A DNA stretch of 42,876 bases from Ignavibacteriales bacterium UBA1304 (GCA_002307295.1 DBTY01000028.1:1-42876); one strand, 5' to 3'. Shown: positions 26,733-35,897, numbered from the stretch's first letter. Notes: generated from the letters alone by a model not told the origin. Numbers and translations are program-made.

Positions 26733-28328
26733 TTACTTCATTAAAGTAAGTTTCTTTGTAGCAATAAAATTACCAGCCTGAATTTTATAAATGTAGACGC
26801 CGCTTGCTAATTTTGAAGCGTCGAAATTAACCTGATAATTTCCGGCTGATTTTGTTTCGTTTACCAACGTAGCTACTTCTTTGCCTAATACGTCGTATAC
26901 CTTTACAGATACTTTTGAATCGCTTGGCAATGAATAATTAATAGTTGTGGTTGGATTGAACGGGTTAGGATAATTTTGCGATAAATTAAACTTAACAGGA
27001 GTTGTAAGATCAACTAGAACTTGACTGCTGTAAGAAGAAGTACCGTCAAAATCAACCTGCTTAATTCTATATGCTACTGCTGTTCCGGCAAGGTTAGCAA
27101 TGTCGTCAGTAAAGTTATAATTTCTAACTTCTGAAGATGTTCCTGCGCCTGCTTTAAAAGCTATAACAACAAAAGAATTCTCTTTATCATTAATAAGTTT
27201 TCTTTCAACTTCGAAGCCTCTGTTGTTAGTTTCAGTAGCAGTAGTCCAGCTTAAATTAACCGAAGAACCAGCTTTAGCGGCTTTAAAAGAAGTTAATTCA
27301 ACTGGCAAAGTAGAGCCGCTCCATTTCAGAATAGCGCCTGCATCGCCAACAGCCCAAGCGACGCTTCTACTCGAAGAAACTGATAATCCACGTAGAGTAT
27401 TTGTGTTAAGAGGAGTAATCGTACTCCATGTAGCGCCGTCATCCTGAGTAAGGAAAGAAACGCCTGATGCGCCAACTGCTAAAGCCGTATTTGTGCCAGG
27501 CATATATCTAAGACCTCTTAAACCAAGAGTTGTAATCTTTTTAATTATAGTCCAGGTTTTACCGCCATCAGTCGATTTTACAACATTACCATCAGAAGAT
27601 GTAGCCAAACCATTTAATGAATCCTTAAAGCTAATTGCATACAGAACGTCGATACCGGTAAGCTGAGCAGAAACTGCCCAGCTTGCTCCTTTATCAGTTG
27701 AACGATAAACGCGAGCGCTATAATTTCCATTATTATATGTGCAGAACCATGCATTATTGCCATTTATTTCCAAACCGCCTGTAACGCTTACTTCTGTTTC
27801 CGCAATTGTATCTGTAGCTGTTTTAGAACTATCAACTCTTGTCCAGGTAGTACCGCCGTTAGTAGTTTTAAGTATATACCAATATGTTGTAGGATCACCT
27901 ACTAAAATACCATTATTAGCATCATACATACGGAACCCATCTGTAAAAGAAACCGCAGGATCCGAATACTGTTTAACCCACGTTTTGCCGCCGTCAGAAG
28001 TTTTATAAATAGTAACGCCAGCAGAACCAGTTGATATGCAGCCAACCCATGCTGTCAAAGAATCAAATGCTTCAATTGAATTAACGCGTGTGGTGCCAAC
28101 AGAGTCAACCAATGTTTTTTGTACCCATGTTTTACCGCCGTCTACCGTTTTTACAACGACGCCATTTTTCCCTCCCGCCCAAACAATATTGTCATTTACA
28201 GCTTTTACTGTTTCAAATGTGGCAGTGGCAACAGGACTGGTCTGAAGCGTCCACTGCGCGCTTGCAGATGTTATAAATAAAGTAGCAACAAACAGGCTAA
28301 CAAGAGAAAATGATAAACTTCTTTTCAT
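26733..28328 (-). CDS. T9SS-secreted protein with Ycf48/BNR-like repeats
   Basis: 531 residues. Signal peptide 1-24 (ending ASAQ), then about 320 residues of repeats with the T-x-D-G-G-K-T-W motif (SDGGKTW, TNGGTTW, TDGGKTW), which form a Ycf48-like beta propeller. A fibronectin-like domain follows (LPVELTSFKAAKAG ... NRGFEVER), then the C-terminal T9SS type A sorting domain with LSQNYPNPFNPTTTINYSLP and a final KLTLMK. The protein is exported, passed through the type IX secretion system and attached to or released from the surface. AGGAG precedes the ATG. Cargo of this kind with an NYPNPFNP lead-in is the main pointer to Ignavibacteria-type hosts. Target unknown. Confidence 0.9.
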   Translation of the reverse strand: MKRSLSFSLVSLFVATLFITSASAQWTLQTSPVATATFETVKAVNDNIVWAGGKNGVVVKTVDGGKTWVQKTLVDSVGTTRVNSIEAFDSLTAWVGCISTGSAGVTIYKTSDGGKTWVKQYSDPAVSFTDGFRMYDANNGILVGDPTTYWYILKTTNGGTTWTRVDSSKTATDTIAETEVSVTGGLEINGNNAWFCTYNNGNYSARVYRSTDKGASWAVSAQLTGIDVLYAISFKDSLNGLATSSDGNVVKSTDGGKTWTIIKKITTLGLRGLRYMPGTNTALAVGASGVSFLTQDDGATWSTITPLNTNTLRGLSVSSSRSVAWAVGDAGAILKWSGSTLPVELTSFKAAKAGSSVNLSWTTATETNNRGFEVERKLINDKENSFVVIAFKAGAGTSSEVRNYNFTDDIANLAGTAVAYRIKQVDFDGTSSYSSQVLVDLTTPVKFNLSQNYPNPFNPTTTINYSLPSDSKVSVKVYDVLGKEVATLVNETKSAGNYQVNFDASKLASGVYIYKIQAGNFIATKKLTLMK

Positions 28329-28392
28329 ACTAACTCCTGAAAAATGTGAAAAATTTATTTTGTTACTTATAAAACCAGAACCCTAGGAAACA

Positions 28393-28420
28393 ATATTAGT
28401 TTCCGAATAAAAACTAATAT
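28393..28420. promoter_or_regulatory. 28-bp perfect inverted repeat upstream of the T9SS cargo gene
   Basis: ATATTAGTTT (28393-28402) and AAACTAATAT (28411-28420) form a perfect 10-bp dyad around eight bases. It is 65-92 bases upstream of the start codon at 28328. It could be an operator or a hairpin in the mRNA leader; no regulator is suggested by the sequence itself. Confidence 0.55.
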
Positions 28421-28523
28421 ATTTGTATAATATTTCAAAACAGAATTGACTTTTTTATTATTAATTTTTTTAATTCAATTAATATTTTTTATTATATGAC
28501 GTTTAGATATATGCTTTTGATAA

Positions 28524-28823
28524 TTACTCCGTTTTATTTTCCAGTAAAGCTTCAATAATAATTGCGAATTTTTTATTTGTTACATATCTTATTATGACAT
28601 AAAACGCCTGCAAAAGAAGAGCCAACGCAATAACTAACATAATAGCGAGAGTCCACTCCACGCCCTTAAATACTGCCGGTTCTATCGAAGATAAAAATAA
28701 TCCTATTAACATGCTTACTGTAATAACTAATTGCAACCAAGCGCCATAGTAACCATTCCGCGAACTTTTGCTGTTAATTTTTTCATTCTCTTTTACTAAC
28801 GATATTATTGTTTCAGCTTTCAT
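28524..28823 (-). CDS. Small membrane protein, function unknown
   Basis: 99 residues with a charged N-terminus (about 1-28) and two membrane helices at about 30-46 and 56-80, followed by a short basic then acidic tail. I do not recognise a family. The frame has ordinary composition for the region, but the ribosome binding site (GGGG) is weak. It lies between the TonB receptor gene, which is divergent, and the T9SS cargo gene, from which it is separated by 195 bases including an inverted repeat, so it is probably its own transcript. Confidence 0.6.
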   Translation of the reverse strand: MKAETIISLVKENEKINSKSSRNGYYGAWLQLVITVSMLIGLFLSSIEPAVFKGVEWTLAIMLVIALALLLQAFYVIIRYVTNKKFAIIIEALLENKTE

Positions 28824-28955
28824 AAATACCCCGAAATTAGTTTAGTCCATATTTATTTAGAACAATTTTAATAAATTAATAAAATTCACAATTAAATTAT
28901 TACTTTTAAATAATTATTCATTTGATTTTCGCCATTCGCAAAGCAAATAAGTAGT

Positions 28956-28983
28956 TTCATCCTTCAATTTCGACGATTCATCC
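28956..28983 (+). promoter_or_regulatory. Candidate LytTR-type binding site (direct repeat) upstream of the TonB receptor
   Basis: The heptamer TTCATCC occurs at 28956-28962 and 28977-28983, 21 bases apart in the same orientation, each with a G four bases before it or nearby. LytTR regulators bind two direct repeats about two helical turns apart, and a LytTR regulator is encoded in this cluster. The second repeat ends about 32 bases before a TAnnTTTG box, where an activator would sit. Confidence 0.55.
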
Positions 28984-29014
28984 CTTTCCCCTTTTTTAAG
29001 TAATTGGCAATAGA

Positions 29015-29022
29015 TAGTTTTG
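29015..29022 (+). promoter_or_regulatory. Candidate Bacteroidota-type -7 box of the TonB receptor gene
   Basis: TAGTTTTG matches the TAnnTTTG consensus of the Bacteroidota housekeeping promoter, 42 bases before the start codon. No TTG element is found at the expected -33 distance, which fits a promoter that needs an activator such as the LytTR protein. Confidence 0.45.
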
Positions 29023-29063
29023 CACTCTGTAAAATATGAAATCTAACTATATCGAAGGGACTT

Positions 29064-31439
29064 ATGACTAACCAACGTTTATTTAATGCATTTGTTTTTA
29101 TATTAATGTGCTTTTTAATTTCAGAAACATTTGCGCAATCGAAAAAAGCTACAATCAGCGGTTTTGTTTACGATTCTTCTAACGGCGAGGCTATGATTGG
29201 AGTTAACGTGTATATCAAAAACGCTGGAATTGGAGGCAGCACTAACAACAGCGGTTACTTTGTAATAAACAGCGCGCCTATTGGCAAGCAAACCTTGCAG
29301 TTTAGCTCTGTTGGCTACAAGACTATTTCGGTTGATGTTGACGTTAGCGCAGATCAACACAAACAGCTACGGGTTGAACTATCGCCAAAATCAGTAAATA
29401 TTAATGAAGTTACAATTTCAAGCGATAAAGAAAAATTAGCCGATAAACTTTTTGCAAAGCCCGCCTCAAAGATTGAAATGAGCGGTTCGCAGGTAAACGC
29501 TATACCAAAGGTGATAGAAGCCGATCTTTTACGAGCTCTGCAAACTATGCCGGGTATAACTGCAATTTCCGATTTTTCTTCCGAACTTTATGTCCGCGGC
29601 GGAACGCCTGACCAAAACCTATATTTGATTGACGGAGCCGACGTTTACAATCCAGATCATGCTTTTGGCATTTTTTCTACTTTTAACACTAATGCAATTA
29701 AAAAAGTTGAAGTCTCTAAAGGCGGTTTTGGAGCCGAATATGGCGGCAGACTTTCTTCAGTGCTTGACGTTACTAATTTGGACGGCAACAGAAACAAATT
29801 TGAGGGAATATTTAATCTTAGTCTACTTTCTGGTTCTACTACTTTACAAATCCCTATTGGCAGCATCGGCTCTATTTCAGGATCTTTCAGAAGAACATAC
29901 ATAGACCAAACTTACGCAAAGTGGAGTAAAGACATTCCGGATTATTATTTTTATGACGGTAATTTAAAAGGTTTTTTTGATCTTTCAGAACAAGACAAAT
30001 TGTCGTTAAGCTTTTTCAAGAGCAGCGATAATCTTAAGTACAAACAAGATAAAGACGCTCCTCAATCATTTGGGTTTTTCTATGATTGGGGCAATACCAC
30101 AGGCAGTCTAAACTGGAAGCATATTTTCAATCAAAATATATTTTCAAGCTTTTGGGTTACGGGGAGCAGTTTTAGTTCAAATTTTAAATTCGATAAGATT
30201 TTAAATTTGAGCGAAAAGAATGAACTTTCCGATTACTCATTCAAAGGATTGATCGAATACTATGCTACAAATGAGCTAACATTCAAACTCGGCGCAGAAC
30301 ATAAAGTACTACGTTTCCTTTATGATGAAGAATGGGAACAGGGACGCGTAGATATTGAGCAAAAGGATCATCTCACTACCGCCTACTTAAACGCGGGTTG
30401 GAGTCCTACTATTTTGTGGGATTTTGAAGCGGGAGCCAGATTGAATTATTTTAAGGCCGATATAAGTTCTACAAATATAGAACCCCGCTTAGCTATTAAA
30501 TACAGGCTGTCTGAAACAAGCAGCATTAAATTTGCTTCCGGCATCTATCACCAGTATTTAGACAGAGTGCCAAGATTGTTTTTCTCTAGTATCTGGTGTT
30601 CTGCCGATAAATATATAAAACCGTCAAACTCATATCATTATATACTAAGTTATCAGAAACAATTGGGAGACCTACTTCAGCTTGAAGTAGAAACTTATTA
30701 TAAAGATTACAAAAATCTGTACTCTTATAACCAGAACCTTAACGCAATGGTAACCCCCGGATATTTTGACGCTTCCGGAAATCCAGTATATAACAACACA
30801 AAAGGCATATTTACTCGCGGCGACGGCAATTCTCTTGGGTTTGAAGTATTATTAAGAAAGGACGTTGGCGCAATTACTGGCTGGGTTTCTTATTCGTTAG
30901 CAAGAACAAAAAACACGTATGACGGAATTAATCAGGGAAACGAATATGCGCCAAGACACGACAGAGCTTCTGTTGTTAATTTCATACTGAACAGCGATAT
31001 AAACGATTTGTTCAGCGGAAACTGGAATGGCGAACCAACTCCAAAATCATCTAAATGGTTATTAGGTCTTAATTTTATTTACGCTTCTGGTCAGCCAATT
31101 ACTGCTCCGGCTTCCGCCTATCAGGTTTCTACTGTTCCTGACGGAAACGACAACACAATCCCGGGAGAAAATATACCCGGATACAAATTATACCCAGGCT
31201 CTATTGACTCATATCGCTTGCCTGCTTATTCCAGAATGGATTTAAGTATTACTTATGAAAAAGATTATGGAAGCTGGACTCTTTCTCCATATCTTCAAAT
31301 ATTTAATATTGGAGCAAGAAAGAATATTTGGTTTATCCAATATCAAAGCGAATTTAAGAATAACAGCATTATCCAAACAGTTAAGAAAGTTAATATGCTC
31401 CCCATTCTTCCAAGTATTGGCGTAACTGTTAAATTCTAA
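29064..31439 (+). CDS. TonB-dependent outer-membrane receptor with carboxypeptidase-like domain
   Basis: 791 residues. Signal peptide 1-25 (ending ETFAQ), a carboxypeptidase-regulatory-like domain at about 28-112 (ISGFVYDSSNGEAMIGVNVY), a plug at about 130-235 (LQTMPGITAISDFSSELYVR, VRGGTPDQNLYLIDGADVYN) and a 22-strand-type barrel to the aromatic-rich end (GVTVKF). It imports a ligand across the outer membrane using TonB energy; the ligand is not clear. AGGGA precedes the ATG. It is followed after 45 bases by a DUF4249 lipoprotein, a common partner of such receptors, and then by a LytS-like kinase and LytTR regulator. Confidence 0.92.
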   Translation: MTNQRLFNAFVFILMCFLISETFAQSKKATISGFVYDSSNGEAMIGVNVYIKNAGIGGSTNNSGYFVINSAPIGKQTLQFSSVGYKTISVDVDVSADQHKQLRVELSPKSVNINEVTISSDKEKLADKLFAKPASKIEMSGSQVNAIPKVIEADLLRALQTMPGITAISDFSSELYVRGGTPDQNLYLIDGADVYNPDHAFGIFSTFNTNAIKKVEVSKGGFGAEYGGRLSSVLDVTNLDGNRNKFEGIFNLSLLSGSTTLQIPIGSIGSISGSFRRTYIDQTYAKWSKDIPDYYFYDGNLKGFFDLSEQDKLSLSFFKSSDNLKYKQDKDAPQSFGFFYDWGNTTGSLNWKHIFNQNIFSSFWVTGSSFSSNFKFDKILNLSEKNELSDYSFKGLIEYYATNELTFKLGAEHKVLRFLYDEEWEQGRVDIEQKDHLTTAYLNAGWSPTILWDFEAGARLNYFKADISSTNIEPRLAIKYRLSETSSIKFASGIYHQYLDRVPRLFFSSIWCSADKYIKPSNSYHYILSYQKQLGDLLQLEVETYYKDYKNLYSYNQNLNAMVTPGYFDASGNPVYNNTKGIFTRGDGNSLGFEVLLRKDVGAITGWVSYSLARTKNTYDGINQGNEYAPRHDRASVVNFILNSDINDLFSGNWNGEPTPKSSKWLLGLNFIYASGQPITAPASAYQVSTVPDGNDNTIPGENIPGYKLYPGSIDSYRLPAYSRMDLSITYEKDYGSWTLSPYLQIFNIGARKNIWFIQYQSEFKNNSIIQTVKKVNMLPILPSIGVTVKF

Positions 31440-31484
31440 ATAGCCTGATAAATAAATTTTGATAAGATATAAAGGAAAAAATAA

Positions 31485-32357
31485 TTGAAAACATTAAAAA
31501 TATTTATAATTATAATTTTGCCGTTTCTGTTTTTGAATTGCGGAGATCCGAATGTAGATTTAAACAGCGTGACTTACGAGCCTAAAATTGCGGTTGAAGG
31601 CTACATTTACGCAAATCAGACAGTAGCAAATATTAAAATCATGCGAAACTATCGCCTTGGCTCTGACGTAAATTTGAATAAGCTTTATTTAACTCCCGAA
31701 GATAATTCAACTTCCGTTACTATTAACGGAACCGCTCTTCAGTTTGACCCGCTGACAAAGACTTATTACAATAATAGCATATTAGTTGAACCTGGTAAAA
31801 CATACACGCTGGAAGTTTCAGCGGTAATCGACGGGAAAAAGCTTCAGACCGAATCAGTCACAACTGTTCCTCAAAAGGGTTTTAGCATTTTAAGCGAGCA
31901 TGTTTTAGGGACATTAAAATATAACCAGGAACCGATTGTTATAACGTATACGCCTTCTGCTGGAACCGAAATATATCTTTTTTCAATTTTAGCGCGCGAT
32001 GCAAGCGTTTCTTCGTTCATATATACTAACCCGTATGTTACCAATATTGACAGCGTCGACGTAAGGAAAAATATAAATGACTATAAGATGCAATATCAGG
32101 CTGTTAGCGAAATAAACTCTAATACGACATCAACATATACATTAAAGATTGACGCGTTTAGAATTTGGTTTTACGGCTCCTACAGAATAGCCGTATATGC
32201 TGGCGATATAAATTTTAAGAATTATTTCTTTACTTCTAATAATGTTGAAGAAGACGACGGCAATTTTCATGAGCCTATTCAGGTGTTAAAAGGCGATGGG
32301 ATTGGCGTATTTGCCTCTGCAATAAAAGACACGATTGTGTTTAATATAATTAAATAG
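31485..32357 (+). CDS. DUF4249-family lipoprotein, partner of the TonB receptor
   Basis: 290 residues. The leader KTLKIFIIIILPFLFLNC ends in a lipobox-like cysteine (C19), then VEGYIYANQTVANIKIMRNY is the typical start of DUF4249 proteins, which lie beside TonB-dependent receptors in Bacteroidota and probably help bind the substrate at the surface. The rest is beta-rich. The start is TTG at 31485, chosen because AAAGGA lies at 31471-31476, eight bases before it, and the leader begins there. It is in one operon with the receptor at 29064-31439. A hairpin follows between it and the kinase gene. Confidence 0.82.
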   Translation: MKTLKIFIIIILPFLFLNCGDPNVDLNSVTYEPKIAVEGYIYANQTVANIKIMRNYRLGSDVNLNKLYLTPEDNSTSVTINGTALQFDPLTKTYYNNSILVEPGKTYTLEVSAVIDGKKLQTESVTTVPQKGFSILSEHVLGTLKYNQEPIVITYTPSAGTEIYLFSILARDASVSSFIYTNPYVTNIDSVDVRKNINDYKMQYQAVSEINSNTTSTYTLKIDAFRIWFYGSYRIAVYAGDINFKNYFFTSNNVEEDDGNFHEPIQVLKGDGIGVFASAIKDTIVFNIIK

Positions 32358-32400
32358 CTATTTTGTTTTAATTTTAGTTAACATTAATAACTTTATTTTT

Positions 32401-32432
32401 CTAAAGCGGGTTTGGTTTCGGACTCGCTTTAG
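32401..32432 (+). terminator. Hairpin between the DUF4249 gene and the LytS-like kinase gene
   Basis: CTAAAGCG (32401-32408) pairs with CGCTTTAG (32425-32432), with two further pairs inside after one mismatch. Only a weak T-rich stretch follows, so it may be a partial terminator that sets the ratio of transport genes to regulatory genes, with read-through into the kinase gene 20 bases on. Confidence 0.55.
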
Positions 32433-32451
32433 TTATTATATGCGAAAATAA

Positions 32452-34269
32452 ATGGTAAAATACTGGTTATATATTCTATTGGGATTGATTCTGCTGAACG
32501 TCCGCGCTATAGCTTATGATCAACCCAAAAGCGGTTATGAAGACCCCGATACAGCGCATACAGTTTACAAAGTTGAAAACTCTAATCTTCCTTTGTTGCG
32601 AATTGAAACGGAACCGAACTGGAAAAATCCTAATTTAATAAAATTAAACGATTTAATAATTGGCTCTGATCTTTGGTTTAGAATCCCGATTTCTTTTTCT
32701 GAATGGAAAAATCCCGCGTTTTTCATTAAAGGTTATTTTCGTAATATGGAAATATACCTGAATACAGAAAAGATATTTGATACGAAGGATATGTTGCTTC
32801 ACAGAGGCTCGCCAGCCGCATACGTAATCCCCCTAACTTCAGTTTATAGGGGACAATATTTATATCTTAAAATTCACATTATTACGTTATACCCTTTAGG
32901 CGAAATACAAGAGCTGAAATTTGGTTCCGCCAATAAACTGCTTGAACTTAAAGAAGAAAGAGATTTTGAAGTATACCACGAAACTATAATTTCTTCGATT
33001 ATAGGAGGAATTATTTTTTTTATCGGAGTATTTTCTCTTTTCGTATTTGCAGTTCGGTATTCTTTAAGACTGTACAACTTCCTGCTTTTTGGAGTAATAT
33101 GTTTGTGCGTTGGTTTTGATTATCTGACGCATCCGGTTGAATTAGGCGATCTTCTTCATTTGAAGTATGAATGGATGGAGCTTGCTGATATTGTGGCTCT
33201 GTTTCTTTCGCTTCCCGTTTTTATCGGTTTCATTGAAATGCTTTTTGGTCCCGGCTGGAAAAAGCTTTTACGAAGATTGTGGCAGATAAGCGCCGTCTAT
33301 GCGTTAGTATTTCTTTGCGTACTTTTCATTGATCTAAAATCGATAGCTTATTTCCCTACTATCAATTATACTTTTGCAGGTATAATTGTTCTCATTTTGT
33401 TAATCATATTTATATCTGGTTACTATAACAAAAAGAGCTCCCGTCCGGTTATATACGCATTAGTTATTTTTATGCTATGCTCATTAAACGATTTGTTGCA
33501 AGAAACTTTTAATCTTCCATTTAAGTTCAGTCTATACGGCTGGGGCGTATTGGTTCTTGTATTTGCGCTGGCTCATCAATTGCTGCTTTATTATGTTGAC
33601 GTTCAGGATAAGTATAAATTAGCTAAAGAAGAGATTATGGTTAAAACTCTTGAACTTGCTAATTTGCAGGAAGAAAATTTGCGCTCGCAATACGAGGCTC
33701 TTAAAAGCCAGGTTAATCCTCATTTTCTTTTCAATACTTTTAGTACTCTTATATCCGTCATAGAAGAAGACCAGATTTTGGCCGTACAATTTGTTCAGGA
33801 GATATCGAATGTTTACAGGTACGTACTATCAAGCCGGGATAAACAGTTGATCTGTTTATTTTCTGAACTAGAATTTGTTAAATCGTACTCATTTTTACTT
33901 AAAAAAAGATTTCATCAGGGTTTTGATTGCAGCATAAATATTTCAGAAGCATTTTATACTTGTTATGTCGCGCCTTTGTCTGTTCAGATGTTAATAGAAA
34001 ATGTGATAAAGCATAATATAGTATCTTCCAAAAAGCCGTTAAATGCAGAAATATATATTGAAGAATCTGAGAATTATCTTGTAGTTAAAAATAATCTGCA
34101 AAGAAAAAATACTATCGCAGACTCAACAAAACTTGGGTTAAAAAACATTATTAACCGGTATGAATACTTTACAAACAGAAAAGTAATTATTGAAGAAAAC
34201 GAATCTTATTTTATCGTAAAAATACCTTTATTAAATCAGGATGAGGCAAATGAAATCTGTAATAATTGA
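32452..34269 (+). CDS. LytS-like membrane histidine kinase with 7TM region
   Basis: 605 residues. Signal-like leader (1-21), an extracytoplasmic beta-rich domain at about 25-175 resembling DISM-type carbohydrate-binding-like sensors, about seven membrane helices at 180-385, a coiled coil, then a His_kinase domain with H424 in SQVNPHFLFNTFSTLISVIE and an ATPase part with MLIENVIKHNIVS and GLKNIINRYEYF. Kinases of this type phosphorylate LytTR regulators, and one is encoded directly behind, overlapping by 20 bases (34250-34269). The extracytoplasmic domain could sense the substrate or the state of the TonB system upstream. There is no strong ribosome binding site. Confident family call. Confidence 0.88.
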   Translation: MVKYWLYILLGLILLNVRAIAYDQPKSGYEDPDTAHTVYKVENSNLPLLRIETEPNWKNPNLIKLNDLIIGSDLWFRIPISFSEWKNPAFFIKGYFRNMEIYLNTEKIFDTKDMLLHRGSPAAYVIPLTSVYRGQYLYLKIHIITLYPLGEIQELKFGSANKLLELKEERDFEVYHETIISSIIGGIIFFIGVFSLFVFAVRYSLRLYNFLLFGVICLCVGFDYLTHPVELGDLLHLKYEWMELADIVALFLSLPVFIGFIEMLFGPGWKKLLRRLWQISAVYALVFLCVLFIDLKSIAYFPTINYTFAGIIVLILLIIFISGYYNKKSSRPVIYALVIFMLCSLNDLLQETFNLPFKFSLYGWGVLVLVFALAHQLLLYYVDVQDKYKLAKEEIMVKTLELANLQEENLRSQYEALKSQVNPHFLFNTFSTLISVIEEDQILAVQFVQEISNVYRYVLSSRDKQLICLFSELEFVKSYSFLLKKRFHQGFDCSINISEAFYTCYVAPLSVQMLIENVIKHNIVSSKKPLNAEIYIEESENYLVVKNNLQRKNTIADSTKLGLKNIINRYEYFTNRKVIIEENESYFIVKIPLLNQDEANEICNN

Positions 34270-35005
34270 AGATGAAATATCTAATTCAGACAGACTAACA
34301 AAACTGTTGCAAAGAACAGCTTCCCAAATAAAAGTAATTGCGACCCTTGAAAGTATAGAAGACTCAGTGGAATGGTTCCGTTCTAACGATATGCCTGATT
34401 TAATATTCATGGACGTTCAACTATCAGACGGACTTTGTTTTGAGATTTTTAATTTTATTACAATTGATACTCCAATAATTTTTACAACCGCTTATGACGA
34501 ATACGCAATAAACGCATTTAAAGTTAATAGCGTCGATTACCTTTTAAAACCAATTTCCACTGTTGAATTAGAAAGAGCCATCGAAAAATTCCACAAATAT
34601 TTTTCTAACAACAATTCCGGGAGTTTATTAAATCTATTCAAGGACATGCAGGAGAATAAGCCAATTTATAAAACAAGATTTCTTGTAAAACAAAGGCAAA
34701 CGCTTGTTTCTTTTGCAGCGTCTGAGGTAGCTCTTTTCATTGTCAGTTCGCAGATAGTAAATATGTATACGATGGATGGGAAAAAATTTATAATGGATTC
34801 TTTTCTTGACGATCTTGAAAAATCTCTCGATCCAAAAATTTTCTTCCGCGCTAGCAGGCAGTGTTTAATAAATATAAACTCCATACTTAACTTAAAAAAT
34901 TATCCGGGCGCCAGACTACAAATAATAGTAAAGCCTGATATAAACGCCGAAATTATCGTTAGCCGCGAAAAAGTAACTGCGTTAAAAAAATGGCTAAGTC
35001 AATAA
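34250..35005 (+). CDS. LytTR-family response regulator
   Basis: 252 codons (251 residues plus stop). Receiver at 1-120 with D8, E9, phospho-acceptor D55 in LIFMDVQLSDG and the lysine in YLLKPIS; then a LytTR DNA-binding domain at about 150-250 (RFLVKQRQTLVSFAASEVAL, FFRASRQCLININSI, IIVSREKVTALKKWL). I prefer the ATG at 34250 to that at 34241 because AGGA lies at 34238-34241, eight bases before it, and the receiver begins with KSVIIEDE. It overlaps the kinase gene by 20 bases, so the two are co-translated. A direct repeat of fitting geometry lies upstream of the TonB receptor at 28956-28983. Confidence 0.93.
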   Translation: MKSVIIEDEISNSDRLTKLLQRTASQIKVIATLESIEDSVEWFRSNDMPDLIFMDVQLSDGLCFEIFNFITIDTPIIFTTAYDEYAINAFKVNSVDYLLKPISTVELERAIEKFHKYFSNNNSGSLLNLFKDMQENKPIYKTRFLVKQRQTLVSFAASEVALFIVSSQIVNMYTMDGKKFIMDSFLDDLEKSLDPKIFFRASRQCLININSILNLKNYPGARLQIIVKPDINAEIIVSREKVTALKKWLSQ

Positions 35006-35258
35006 AACCATTTTTAATTCGGCGAATCCTAAATAATTGATTGACATTTCATCACTGATATTATAAATTAATAATAATTGATTTATGCACTCTCATAATT
35101 AATTATTATTACTTAGGAGCGAACAATAGAGCGGAGATTGTTTGTATTAAGAACTACTTTCATAATTTATAAAAACAATTCCCTGCCTATATGTTAATTT
35201 GATTAGCTATATAAAATAGTTCTAATACTTTTTTTTGAATTACTATAAGGGATTTGTC

Positions 35259-35657
35259 ATGCGTAAATATTTTTTTGCGTTAATTGCGCTTTCATTTTAT
35301 TTTGCCGGATGTTCTAACGATTCATTACCTACAGAAGCTCCATTTAACTCGCAGGTCAATGGAAAAACTCTAACTGTCGCGCCGTATCAAAGAATTAAAC
35401 TTGAGCTCGATCTTTGCGCTGACGCCGGTTACCAGTGGGATTACGTTATAACTAATACGGACTGCTTCAAATTAGACAGCCTTACTTATAAACCTAAAGA
35501 CGGGACTATATTCATTCCAGGCGGAATGACAGTAGAAACATTTTATTTCCATGCCGAAAACAAAGGACAGTCTACTATATCATTAGCCGAACGGCAGGAA
35601 TGGCTAAAAAACGTTCCCCCAATTGATACAGTTCGGTTTACTGTTTATGTTAAATAA
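35259..35657 (+). CDS. Chagasin-like (I42 family) cysteine protease inhibitor, predicted lipoprotein
   Basis: 132 residues. The leader RKYFFALIALSFYFAGC ends in a lipobox (FAGC), so the protein is probably anchored outside. The mature part shows the I42 inhibitor loops: DAGYQWDY (for the family's NPTTGYxW), a glycine pair in PGGMTVETFYFHA, and LAERQEW for the third loop, ending in a strand FTVYV. Chagasin-type inhibitors block papain-like cysteine proteases. I chose the ATG at 35259, since AAGGGA lies at 35247-35252; the upstream TTG at 35235 overlaps this site. It stands alone between the LytTR gene and a GH16 gene. The family match is through motifs and is fairly good; the target protease is not seen. 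Confidence 0.75.
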   Translation: MRKYFFALIALSFYFAGCSNDSLPTEAPFNSQVNGKTLTVAPYQRIKLELDLCADAGYQWDYVITNTDCFKLDSLTYKPKDGTIFIPGGMTVETFYFHAENKGQSTISLAERQEWLKNVPPIDTVRFTVYVK

Positions 35658-35897
35658 GTTATCCTTTATATAAAATAAAAGTTCTATATTAATTAGTTGG
35701 TTCACTTTAAAATATGTAATTTTAATCGATAAAAAACTATTTTAATTGAGATATATTGGGCGATAAAATAAGATGCAAAAACTTGGGAAATAAATCAAAG
35801 AATATTACAAACAAGTAAGTTTTTACAATCATGAATTAAATAAAATCCAAAGGCATAACTGCTTATAATTGGCTTTTTAGGGAAATAATAATAAAAT

